NCBI RefSeq assembly: GCF_002160145.1
Contig: NZ_NFKA01000013.1
Coordinates: 35,529-99,528, forward strand
Length of the DNA stretch: 64,000 nt
Direction: 5' to 3'
Source of the DNA: Gemmiger sp. An194
GTDB lineage: Bacteria; Bacillota; Clostridia; Oscillospirales; Ruminococcaceae
Position 1 is the first letter of the stretch; the number at the start of each line of letters is the position of its first letter. The position numbers were made by a program, and so were the translations under genes. Below are positions 8,649 to 16,503 of this stretch, piece by piece. The notes below the pieces were generated by a model, which was not told the DNA's origin, ran no database searches, and saw only the letters and a list, made by a program, of their open reading frames with translations.

Positions 8649-9729
8649 ATCTTGCGGTTTGTTCCCATCGGCGGATACAGCCCCGCTCCTCCTTTGCCTG
8701 ATAGAGGGCACTGTCGGCATTTTTAAGCAGCTGTTCCGGATTCATACCCGGCCGGCACTCGGCCATACCGAAGCTGGCCCCTACCCGACAGGGCGAAAAC
8801 AGGCAGATGCCCTCCAGGGCCTTGCGAATCCGCTCGCAGGTCTGCACGATGCGGCTGGACTCCGGCGCGTGGAACACCATGCAGAATTCGTCGCCCCCAT
8901 AGCGGAAAGCTGCATCCTCTCCTGCATAGCTGCGCAGGATGCCCGCTACCATCTGCAGGCAGGCATCGCCCTGCAAATGGCCCAGGGTGTCGTTCAGCTG
9001 CTTGAAACCATCCAGGTCCATCATCACCACAACGCCCTGCCCGCCGGCGCACAGCTGGCCCAGCCGGTCGTCCAGTGCCATTCGATTCAGCAGGCCGGTC
9101 AGGCCGTCCCGCCGCAGCTCCCATTCCTGCCGGGCGGCCTGGCGGATACGCTCCCGCTCGTAATAAATGGAGACAAGGCTCAGCAGATAACAGCCCAGCA
9201 GCATCACCAGACCCAGCAGCCAGTTGATGCGATTTTCCACATTTTCCAGCCGGTGGCGCTGGGTGGAGTCCCAGACCACCACCAGATCCACCACCGGTAC
9301 GCCCAGCAGGCACACCGCCGCGGTGATGGAGGTGAGTCGGTAATCGCCGTAGGAAACGGTGAGCAGAATGGCCACCACCGGAAGCAGGATCAGCGCCGGG
9401 AACAGGCTGTGCACCCCATACAGCACCAGGCACACCCCCGCCATACACAGCGACACGAGCACCTGCCGGATCTGCCCCTTCCGCCGACTGTTCACCGCCA
9501 ACAGGCCGATCAGCACCAGAATGCTGTTGAGCGCCACCGGGATCAGCAGATACTTGATGGCATAACGGGTGGGGTCGGAATTCACAACCCCCTCGATCCG
9601 GTTCAATGCAAAAGCCATAATGACTTCCAGCAGCGCTGCAGCCAGCGCAAGGCTGGCGGTCATCCACCAATGCAGCCGCATCCATTTTTCGTTTACTGTG
9701 TTCCATTGCTGACCGTTTACCGGGTGCAT
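8647..9729 (-). CDS. Membrane-bound GGDEF diguanylate cyclase
   Basis: The protein is predicted to make cyclic di-GMP from two GTP. The first 190 residues hold about six hydrophobic segments forming a membrane sensor of unknown ligand. The GGDEF domain (about 200-355) keeps DGLTGLLNR, the metal-binding DLDGFKQLND and an intact active site in FRYGGDEFC. The usual RxxD inhibitory I-site five residues before GGDEF is absent (AGEDAAF), so product inhibition at that site is unlikely. It is a single gene with its own promoter. Neighbours give no pathway clue. Confidence 0.92.
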   Translation of the reverse strand: MHPVNGQQWNTVNEKWMRLHWWMTASLALAAALLEVIMAFALNRIEGVVNSDPTRYAIKYLLIPVALNSILVLIGLLAVNSRRKGQIRQVLVSLCMAGVCLVLYGVHSLFPALILLPVVAILLTVSYGDYRLTSITAAVCLLGVPVVDLVVVWDSTQRHRLENVENRINWLLGLVMLLGCYLLSLVSIYYERERIRQAARQEWELRRDGLTGLLNRMALDDRLGQLCAGGQGVVVMMDLDGFKQLNDTLGHLQGDACLQMVAGILRSYAGEDAAFRYGGDEFCMVFHAPESSRIVQTCERIRKALEGICLFSPCRVGASFGMAECRPGMNPEQLLKNADSALYQAKEERGCIRRWEQTAR

Positions 9730-9788
9730 CCGCGTTCTCCTTTGCCTTGTGGTCCACGCCCGTTCACATGTATTTCATTCGTTTTCTC

Positions 9789-9817
9789 ATTATACCAAAT
9801 CCCCCGGACCGGCACAA
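9789..9817 (-). promoter_or_regulatory. Sigma-A-type promoter of the GGDEF gene
   Basis: On the minus strand, TTGTGC, a 17-bp spacer and TATAAT, about 60 bp upstream of the start codon. Confidence 0.7.
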
Positions 9818-9852
9818 TCAAAACCATCCTCCGCAATTCCTCTTCGGCAGGC

Positions 9853-9888
9853 AAACAAAGGCGGCCCTCCTGTTGTCGGAAGGCCGCC
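9853..9888 (-). terminator. Probable terminator of the phosphoesterase gene
   Basis: An 11-bp stem with one mismatch (9860-9870 with 9878-9888), followed on the minus strand by TTTGTTTG. It lies about 80 bp beyond the phosphoesterase stop codon. Confidence 0.6.
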
Positions 9889-9967
9889 CTCGGCATTTTT
9901 GTTTCGGTTTGACTGTGGGAAGGCCGTTTGCCTGCCTTGTCCGCGGACCATACTTTCAGGGAAGCGT

Positions 9968-10636
9968 TCAATCCTCCAGCGCAATCACATCACAGAACAC
10001 CGCCTGGGTCTTGGTACCCAGCTTGCGGTCCTTGTGGTAACGGCCGAACAGCCATTTTTTGTACTGGGCCTTGTCCATGATCTGGCCGAAGAAGGTGTGC
10101 AGCCAGTTGGGCTGGCCCTGCATCAGCTGGGCAAATTCCAGAATCTTCAGCGGTGCGTCGTGAGTGAGAATGTAGTCCACCTGCCAGCCAGCGGCTTCCA
10201 GGTTGTCGGCGCAGGTCTTCAGCTCCTCGCTGGTGGGCAGCTCGGCCCGCCACCAGTTTATGCCCTCGTCCCGGTCCTCCTTGTCCCAGCTTTCGGCGCC
10301 GCCGAAGCAAAGAAGCTTTTTGCCCTCAATTTCCAGAATACTGCCCCGCTGAATGTAGTACAGATTGCCGCCGATGTGCCGGGCCTTACCGCCCATATAA
10401 TCCACCTCGGGATATTCCTTCAGCAGGTCGAAATTTTCATGGCAGCCGTCGATGAACAGCAGCTGGTAGCGGCGCTTTTGCAGCCATTTCAGCTTTTTCT
10501 GTTCCGCCTTGTCACCGCTCCACAAAAAGCCGAAATCCCCCAGAACGATCAGGGTATCCTGCTTTTTCAGCCGCTTTATCTCTTTTTCCGAAAAGCGCTC
10601 CACCTCGCCGTGGATATCGCCGGTCACATAAATCAA
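9968..10636 (-). CDS. Calcineurin-like metallophosphoesterase
   Basis: A small cytoplasmic metal-dependent phosphoesterase. Motifs in order are GDIHGE, VLGDFGF, DGCHEN (the GNHE block with Asn replaced by Cys), THDAP and GRYHKD. Substrate is not predictable. The frame is open to a GTG at 10657, but the TTG at 10636 is the better start. It has GGTGG about 10 nt upstream and gives the family-typical N-terminus (M)IYVTGDIHG; this makes a 222-residue protein. It is transcribed divergently from the carboxypeptidase. Confidence 0.82.
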   Translation of the reverse strand: MIYVTGDIHGEVERFSEKEIKRLKKQDTLIVLGDFGFLWSGDKAEQKKLKWLQKRRYQLLFIDGCHENFDLLKEYPEVDYMGGKARHIGGNLYYIQRGSILEIEGKKLLCFGGAESWDKEDRDEGINWWRAELPTSEELKTCADNLEAAGWQVDYILTHDAPLKILEFAQLMQGQPNWLHTFFGQIMDKAQYKKWLFGRYHKDRKLGTKTQAVFCDVIALED

Positions 10637-10668
10637 GCCTTGCCGCCCACCTTTCACCAGAAAAACAC

Positions 10669-10697
10669 TTTATAAACCCTGTAAAAAATGCTATAAT
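10669..10697 (+). promoter_or_regulatory. Promoter of the carboxypeptidase gene, shared motif copy A
   Basis: TTTATA at 10669, 17 bp, TATAAT at 10692, with an extended -10 (TGC before TATAAT). The block 10660-10701 matches 34 of 42 positions, without gaps, with the block upstream of pncB (14248-14289). Confidence 0.65.
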
Positions 10698-10838
10698 ACA
10701 AGGTAAATCACTGGGCAATCTGCCCGGGAATCAATCGCTTTTTTCGGGCATTTTGCCCGTTTGCTCCGCCGCACTCCATCATCGGAATGATGCGGTATTG
10801 ACCTAAATATTTTAACGCGTTTAAAAGGAAAAGTCCAC

Positions 10839-12194
10839 ATGAAAAAATTCATCGCGCTTTTGCTCGCCCTGGTTTTCATGGCCGCGATTTTCGCGCTGCC
10901 CGCCGGGGCGGTGGGATTTGAGCCCCCCTTCGAGATCTCCGGCAAGGCTGCCTACATCGTGAATACCGACACCAACATCATCGTATACGAAAAGAACAGC
11001 GAGGAATCGCTGCCCGCCGCCAGTCTGACCAAGATCATGACCTGTATCCTGCTGGTGGAGCAGTATGAGGACCAGCTGGACACCGTGACCGCCGAGCTCA
11101 CCGCCTCCATCCGGGACTCGCTCTACGGCAAAGGCATGGCCAGCGCGGATATTCTGATGGGTGAGCCTCACACCCTGCGCAGCCTGATGTATGCTGCACT
11201 GGTGCCCAGCGCAGCGGACGCTGCCATGATCATCGCCAATACGGTAAGCGGCGGCAGCATCGACAACTTTGTTTACATGATGAACAGCAAGGCCAAGGAG
11301 ATCGGCTGCTCCGGCACTACCTTTGTGGACCCGGTGGGCATGAGTCTGGAGAATGTGACCACCGCCCGGGACATGTACCTGATCCTGCGCTACGCCATGA
11401 GCTTTGACACCCTCAAGGAGGCCATGGGTACCCTGAAATGGGATATGGGCCAGGACTACATGCCCAGCCGCTACTCCGCCTCCATGCCCTATATGCTCTA
11501 CAGCACCAACAAGATGCACGACAAAGCCCTGGGCGCGGAATACTACCGGGACTACAACCAGGGCGGCAAAACCGGCACCCTGGAGGACTGGCAGAACTTC
11601 GCGGGCTGGCACACCAGCACCGACACCGGCGAAAGCTACATCAGCGTGGTTCTGAACAGCCCCAACTCCATTGACCCCTACGAATACCCCACTAAGCGCC
11701 CGGCCCTGTACGAAACCGGCCTGCTCATGGACTGGGTGTTTGAAAGCTTCGCCATCCAGCCCGCCATGCAGGTGGGCGAGCCGTTGGCCGAGGTGAAGGT
11801 GAAATACTCCACCGACGCGGACACCGTGATGCTCTATCCGGCAGATGACATGATGACCATCCTGCCCAAGAACACCGACGAGAGCGTGACCCAGAAGACC
11901 TATAATCTTCCGGAATATGTCACCGCCCCGGTGAAGAAAGGCGATGTGATCGGCACTGTGACCCTTTCCCTTTCCGGCCAGACCATCGGTGTGGTGGAAC
12001 TGACCGCCGACCGGGACCTGGACCGCAACACCCTGCTGTTCACCCTGTCCAAGATCGGTGAATTCTTCGGCGGGCTGTACTTCAAGGTGCTTCTCTGCGT
12101 GAGCTCCGTAACCGCTGTGGCCTATGTGATTCTCTACTACCGCCATCAGGCCACCCGCAAGACCAACCGTCGGCCCCGCCGACCCTCACTTTGA
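10839..12194 (+). CDS. D-alanyl-D-alanine carboxypeptidase, DacF/S11 family
   Basis: A penicillin-binding protein predicted to trim the terminal D-Ala from peptidoglycan stem peptides outside the membrane. There is a signal peptide (1-24, AxA-like end PAGA), the SxxK active-site motif SLTK (Ser62, Lys65) and KTG at 244-246. A C-terminal PBP5-like domain and a membrane anchor near 415-435 follow. The second motif, normally SxN, reads SAADAA (124-129), so the Asn is replaced by Ala; this may reduce or alter activity. Length (451) is slightly long for the family. Its promoter shares a 42-bp motif with that of pncB. Confidence 0.88.
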   Translation: MKKFIALLLALVFMAAIFALPAGAVGFEPPFEISGKAAYIVNTDTNIIVYEKNSEESLPAASLTKIMTCILLVEQYEDQLDTVTAELTASIRDSLYGKGMASADILMGEPHTLRSLMYAALVPSAADAAMIIANTVSGGSIDNFVYMMNSKAKEIGCSGTTFVDPVGMSLENVTTARDMYLILRYAMSFDTLKEAMGTLKWDMGQDYMPSRYSASMPYMLYSTNKMHDKALGAEYYRDYNQGGKTGTLEDWQNFAGWHTSTDTGESYISVVLNSPNSIDPYEYPTKRPALYETGLLMDWVFESFAIQPAMQVGEPLAEVKVKYSTDADTVMLYPADDMMTILPKNTDESVTQKTYNLPEYVTAPVKKGDVIGTVTLSLSGQTIGVVELTADRDLDRNTLLFTLSKIGEFFGGLYFKVLLCVSSVTAVAYVILYYRHQATRKTNRRPRRPSL

Positions 12195-12214
12195 TCCGGC
12201 ACCCTTGTAACACC

Positions 12215-12258
12215 AAAAGCGCCCCGTTATCCCTTGCAGGATAACGGGGCGCTTTTTT
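12215..12258 (+). terminator. Intrinsic terminator of the carboxypeptidase gene
   Basis: An 18-bp perfect stem (12215-12232 with 12239-12256) ends in a run of six T. Confidence 0.9.
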
Positions 12259-12275
12259 CTGCCCGGTGGCAACGA

Positions 12276-13278
12276 TCATTCCCGCCGCACACCCAGCCGC
12301 CGGGCAATTTCCAGCAGATGCTCCACATCCGCCTGCACCAGACGACCGCGCACATCCGGGGGCAGATTGATCACCACCGGGTTTCCCGCCTGCCAGGCAT
12401 CCCGGCACTGGTGCACCACCTGCTCGGTATCCAGCAGGGGCTTCTGCTCGTAGATATTGGAGTAAAACCAGCTGAAGCCCTCCCGGGAGCAGACGGTCAT
12501 CTCGAAGGGCAGATAATAGGTCTCGCCGCCAAAGGTATACAGCTTCGCATCGTCCGGGCGGCAGGGATGGGGGTCCCACAGCCGGAAATCGCAGGGAAAC
12601 ATCCGCAGCGGGTCTCCATTGCGGCAGCGGACCGGCAGATACCGCTCGTCCGGCCCGCCGGCGGTGTCGGTATCCACACCCACTGTATGGTTGATTCCGA
12701 TCTAGCATTCCGGCTGCAGCCGCTTCACCAGATCATACAGCTCCTCCAGCCTCCACTGGCTGCGGGCCTTATCCCAGCCGCCGTCCAGCCACAGCTCGGC
12801 AATGGGGTCGTACCGGCCGTCCATCAGCTCGGTGAGCTGGGCCTGCATGTAGGGAATGTATTCCCCTGCAAAATCCCGGGTATAGCGGGGTTCCGAGCGG
12901 TCCCACAACGAGTAGTACAGCCCCAGCGCCAGCCCGTATTTTTTGCAGGCGGCAGCCACCGCAGCCACCACATCGGTGGTGGCTGCCGGAGCAGCGCACG
13001 CTGTAATCGGTGGTGTGGGTATCCCACAAACAAAAGCCGTCGTGGTGCTTGGTAATGACCACCACATAGTTCATCCCCGCCTGCCAGGCCGTGCGCACCC
13101 ACTGGTCCGCGTCGATGGCGGTGGGCTGATAGGACAGGTCGGCGATTCCGCCGTCCGACCATTCCACATTACCAAAGGTGTTCACTCCAAAGTGCAGAAA
13201 CATACCGAAGCGTCGGTCCATCTGGCATTTCTGGCCCGCGCTGGGTCTGCGGGCGGGGACGGGTGCAATCAAAGACAT
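12276..13278 (-). pseudogene. Alpha-L-fucosidase (GH29), broken by a frameshift and an in-frame stop
   Basis: GH29 enzymes release L-fucose from glycans. The 5' part (from ATG 13278, AAGGAAGG upstream) reads RRFGMFLHFGVNTF and KHHDGFCLWDTHTTDYS, both classic GH29 N-terminal blocks. Near 12985 the frame changes; the new frame continues with DVVAAVAAACKKYGLALG and the nucleophile region LWLDGGWDK. An amber TAG at 12704-12702 then interrupts it, and the same frame carries on to 12276 (YTFGGETYYLPFEM, NPVVINLPPDVRG). Two independent lesions make it a decayed gene rather than one sequencing error. It is divergent from a broken AraC gene. Confidence 0.85.
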
Positions 13279-13349
13279 GGTATCAGCCTTCCTTTTCGTG
13301 ATGCAGCCGGATGCGCCCGGCCTTTCGGGTCGATTATACTCAAAATCGC

Positions 13350-13378
13350 TTGCACAAAAAAGAATGCGGACATAAAAT
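13350..13378 (+). promoter_or_regulatory. Promoter of the AraC-type gene
   Basis: TTGCAC at 13350, 17-bp spacer, TAAAAT at 13373. It lies in the 144-bp divergent region shared with the fucosidase remnant. Confidence 0.65.
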
Positions 13379-13422
13379 AAATGGAACACCGGTATCTTTT
13401 TCAAGGAAAGGGCGGAGGATGT

Positions 13423-14264
13423 ATGGTGCTCTATCAGCCGGAGTTTTTCGGCGCGGAGGACTTCTTCTTTGCGGAGCCGGTGCGGGACGAAAGCTTTCCG
13501 CCCCACCTGCACCGCTGCCTGGAATGGATGTATCTGGTCAGCGGAAGTGTGGAGCTGCGCTGGAGGAGGGGCGGGAGGTCCTTTCGCCCGGTCAGGGAGC
13601 ACTGCTTTTGCCCGGCACCATTCATTCCTTCCGCTGCCTGAGCGCCGGAGAATCGTTTTATCTTTGCTTTGCGCCGGAATGGGTTCCTGCCTTTTGGGAA
13701 GGCTCCCGTGCGCTGCACCCTGACCGCCCGGTTTTCACCCCGGACCCGGCGCTGGCCCGGCAGCTGCTGGCGGCAGATGGCCGCGACCGGCTGCACACCA
13801 AGGGGCTGCTGTATCTGCTGTGCGCGGAATTTCGGAATCAAACCTCCTGGCAGCCCGCTCCCAAACGGCAGCTGGAGCCGGTGTGCCGCCTGATGGAGCA
13901 GGTGCAGGCAGGCTTTGACCAGCCCCTCACACTGGAGGGCCTGGCCCGGACGATGGGCTACGAGCCCCATTATCTTTCCCGGCTGGTGCGCCAGCGGCTG
14001 GGCGTGACCTTCACGGAATACCTGAACCGCTACCGGGTGGCACTGAGCTGCCAGATGCTGCGGGAGCGGGACTGGCCCATCACCCGCATCGCCGGACAGT
14101 GCGGCTACGGCAGCCTGCGGAATTTCAACAAGGCGTTCAAAGCGATCACCGGTCTGACACCCCGGCAGTACCGACAGCAAGCGGCAGCGGGCAAAACCAC
14201 TCCCCTCCCGCCGCAGAAAAATGGCCTGGGAGCGCCCTCTTTCCCCGGAAAAACACTTTATTAA
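13423..14264 (+). pseudogene. AraC-family transcription regulator, frameshifted
   Basis: The N-terminal cupin-like sensor starts at ATG 13423 (GGAGG upstream) and reads FPPHLHRCLEWMYLVSG, typical of AraC regulators. Near 13560 the frame shifts. The rest (VLSPGQGALLLPGTIHSF, then two helix-turn-helix motifs in LTLEGLARTMGYEPHYLS and ITRIAGQCGYGSLRNFNKAF) continues in another frame to 14264. The break lies in a G-rich run, so a sequencing error is possible. The adjacent decayed fucosidase favours true loss. Originally it probably controlled the divergent fucosidase. Confidence 0.78.
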
Positions 14265-14285
14265 CAATCGAAACAATGTTATAAT
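14257..14285 (+). promoter_or_regulatory. Promoter of pncB, shared motif copy B
   Basis: TTTATT at 14257, 17 bp, TATAAT at 14280 with TG upstream. It is the second copy of the 42-bp block seen at 10660-10701. The transcript would have a leader of about 205 nt. Confidence 0.65.
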
Positions 14286-14445
14286 ATAATTTAATCCCAA
14301 ACGCGGGAACCGGTTTCATCCGCTGTTTTCCTGCCCTTCCGCGCCGTATGCCGCCCGGGGCCTTTTCCCGGTTCTTTTTGCAGGGCCGCTTGCGGACATG
14401 CTGGATTCCATCGCCCAGTTTCCCGCGCCCATCGGGTGCTGTGAA

Positions 14446-14478
14446 CGGCAAAGCCGCGGCCTTGCCGAATACCTTTTT
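14446..14478 (+). promoter_or_regulatory. Terminator-like hairpin in the pncB leader
   Basis: A hairpin (14446-14467, ends CGGCAA and TTGCCG) is followed seven bases later by five T, just before the ribosome-binding site. It could be an attenuator. I did not recognise a known NAD-related riboswitch. Confidence 0.35.
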
Positions 14479-14497
14479 GAGAGAGAGTTGGAGCTTT

Positions 14498-15964
14498 ATG
14501 TTGGATGTGAAACGCAACCTGACCACCATCATGGACTTTTACGAGCTCACCATGGCCGCCGGGTATCTGGAGGAAGGCTACGAGGACAAGATCAGCGTGT
14601 TCGACATGTTCTTCCGCAAGATCCCGGACGGCGGCGGCTTCGCCATCATGGCCGGTCTGGACACCTTTATCGACGCTGTGGAGAACCTGAAGTTCACTCC
14701 GGAGGACATCGAGTACCTGCGGGGCACCGGTGTGTTCAACGAGCGCTTTTTGAACTACCTGAGCAACTTCGAACTGCACTGCAACATCTGGGCCATTCCC
14801 GAAGGCACCCCCATCTTCCCCCGGGAGCCCATCGTGACGGTGGAGGGCCCCTCCATCGAGTGCCAGCTGCTGGAGACTCTGCTGCTGGTGACCATCAACC
14901 ACCAGTGCCTGGTGGCCACCAAGGCCAACCGCATCGTGCGCAGCGCCCAGGGCCGCCCGGTCATGGAGTTCGGCGCCCGCCGCGCTCAGGGCTACGACGC
15001 CGCTGTTTACGGTGCCCGCGCTGCCTACATCGGCGGCTGCTCCTCCACCAGCTGCGTGATGGCCGCCCGCGACTTCGGCATTCCTGCCTCGGGCACCATG
15101 GCCCACAGCTGGGTGCAGATGTTCCCCAGCGAGTACGACGCCTTCAAGAAATACGCTGAGTTGTATCCCGATTCCTGTGTACTGCTTGTTGATACCTACA
15201 ACGTGATGAAGAGCGGTGTGCCCAACGCCATCAGGGTCTTCGACGAGGTGCTGAAGCCCCAGGGCAAGCGCCCGGTGGCCATCCGCATCGACTCCGGCGA
15301 TATTGCCTACCTGTCCAAGAAGGCCCGCAAGATGCTGGACGCTGCCGGTTACGAGGACTGCGGCATCTGCGCCTCCAACAGCCTGGACGAGTACATCGTG
15401 CGGGATCTGATTCTGCAGGAGGCCAAGATCGACAGCTTCGGCATCGGCGAGAACCTGATCACTGCCAAGAGCGATCCGGTGTTCGGCGGCGTATACAAGC
15501 TGGCCGCCGTGAAGGACGGCGAGGACTACATCCCCAAGATCAAGGTGAGCGAGAGCGCTGAAAAGCTGACCATTCCCCTGCTGAAAAAGGTGTGGCGCAT
15601 CTACGACCACTACACCAAAAAGGCCATGGCCGACTATGTGGCCGTGTTTGACGAAGAGGTAGAGGTGGGCGACGGCCTGACCCTGTTCGATCCCTTCCAG
15701 ACCTGGAAGGAGCGCACCTACACAAACTGCTCGGCAGTCTGCCTGACTACCCCCATCTACGAGAAGGGCAAGCTGGTCTACGAGCGCCCCAATGTGACCC
15801 AGATCCGGGAGCGCTGCACCGTGCAGCTGGAGAACCTGTGGGAGGAGATGCGCCGTTTCGAGTATCCCCACCGGTATTATGTGGACCTGTCCCAGAAGCT
15901 GTGGGACTGCCAGCACAAGATGCTCACCGAGCTGAGCAAGGTTACCGGCAAATCGGCGGAATAA
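14498..15964 (+). CDS. pncB: Nicotinate phosphoribosyltransferase
   Basis: Joins nicotinate to PRPP to give nicotinate mononucleotide in the Preiss-Handler NAD salvage route. The 488-residue protein has family blocks YELTMAAGYLE, FDMFFRKIPDGGGFAI, the FGARRAQGYDAAVYGARAA segment, GTMAHSWVQMF and RIDSGDIAYLSKKAR. Length is normal for the bacterial type. The ATG at 14498 has GGAG six bases upstream; an upstream in-frame extension to 14348 lacks family similarity. It is transcribed alone from a promoter with a long leader and ends in a strong terminator. Confidence 0.94.
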   Translation: MLDVKRNLTTIMDFYELTMAAGYLEEGYEDKISVFDMFFRKIPDGGGFAIMAGLDTFIDAVENLKFTPEDIEYLRGTGVFNERFLNYLSNFELHCNIWAIPEGTPIFPREPIVTVEGPSIECQLLETLLLVTINHQCLVATKANRIVRSAQGRPVMEFGARRAQGYDAAVYGARAAYIGGCSSTSCVMAARDFGIPASGTMAHSWVQMFPSEYDAFKKYAELYPDSCVLLVDTYNVMKSGVPNAIRVFDEVLKPQGKRPVAIRIDSGDIAYLSKKARKMLDAAGYEDCGICASNSLDEYIVRDLILQEAKIDSFGIGENLITAKSDPVFGGVYKLAAVKDGEDYIPKIKVSESAEKLTIPLLKKVWRIYDHYTKKAMADYVAVFDEEVEVGDGLTLFDPFQTWKERTYTNCSAVCLTTPIYEKGKLVYERPNVTQIRERCTVQLENLWEEMRRFEYPHRYYVDLSQKLWDCQHKMLTELSKVTGKSAE

Positions 15965-15987
15965 CGCCCTGCCCGCACATAAAATAA

Positions 15988-16025
15988 CATCACCCGGGGA
16001 AGACTATTCCCCGGGTGATGTTTTT
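15988..16025 (+). terminator. Intrinsic terminator of pncB, abutting the next start codon
   Basis: A 14-bp perfect stem (15988-16001 with 16007-16020) and five T. The ATG of the next gene begins at 16026, directly after the T-run. Confidence 0.85.
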
Positions 16026-16418
16026 ATGCTGCGAAACACAACTTTGTTTTTTGTGGGGGCCTTCGGCTACGGGCAGATCGAGCTGCTCTACCGGGGCTAT
16101 ACCCACTGGACCATGCTGCTTTCCGGCGGGGTGATTCTGCTGGTGCTGCGCGAACTGGACCGTGCCCTCCCCCGCCGGGTGCCGCTGCTGGCCCGCTGTG
16201 CGGCGGGCGCAGGCTGCATCACCGGCATGGAGCTTGCCATGGGCCTTGTGTGCAACCGGCTGCTGGGCATGGGCATCTGGGATTACTCCGACCGGTGGGG
16301 CAACTTATGGGGCCAGATCTGCCCCCGGTTCAGCCTGTACTGGTTTTTACTGTGCATCCCGGTCTTTGTCTGCTTTGCCTGCGCCGACCGGCTGCATGCC
16401 GCTTTACGGCCCGCCTGA
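16026..16418 (+). CDS. Small membrane protein of the PF06541 (putative ABC transporter type IV) family
   Basis: A 130-residue protein with about four hydrophobic segments. Sequence features such as GQIELLYRGYTHWTM near the start and WGNLWGQICPRFSLYWF near the end fit the PF06541 family, whose function is not established. The start codon comes immediately after the pncB terminator, and the only Shine-Dalgarno-like bases (GGGTG) are in the 3' arm of that hairpin. Translation may depend on read-through or on the hairpin being open. It shares a terminator with the convergent GH13 gene. Confidence 0.7.
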   Translation: MLRNTTLFFVGAFGYGQIELLYRGYTHWTMLLSGGVILLVLRELDRALPRRVPLLARCAAGAGCITGMELAMGLVCNRLLGMGIWDYSDRWGNLWGQICPRFSLYWFLLCIPVFVCFACADRLHAALRPA

Positions 16419-16436
16419 ACCACTTGTCCAAATATG

Positions 16437-16480
16437 CAAAAGCCCTCCGCCGCGGAGTTTTCCACGGCGGAGGGCTTTTG
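16437..16480. terminator. Bidirectional terminator between convergent genes
   Basis: A 16-bp perfect stem (16437-16452 with 16465-16480) that begins CAAAAG and ends CTTTTG, serving both flanking genes. Confidence 0.85.
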
Positions 16481-16503
16481 TTGTTGAAAATCCGTTTGCC
16501 TTT

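Noticed and set aside
12702..12704. Amber codon in the fucosidase as possible pyrrolysine or stop-codon recoding
   Set aside because: The same gene also carries a frameshift, so simple decay explains it better.
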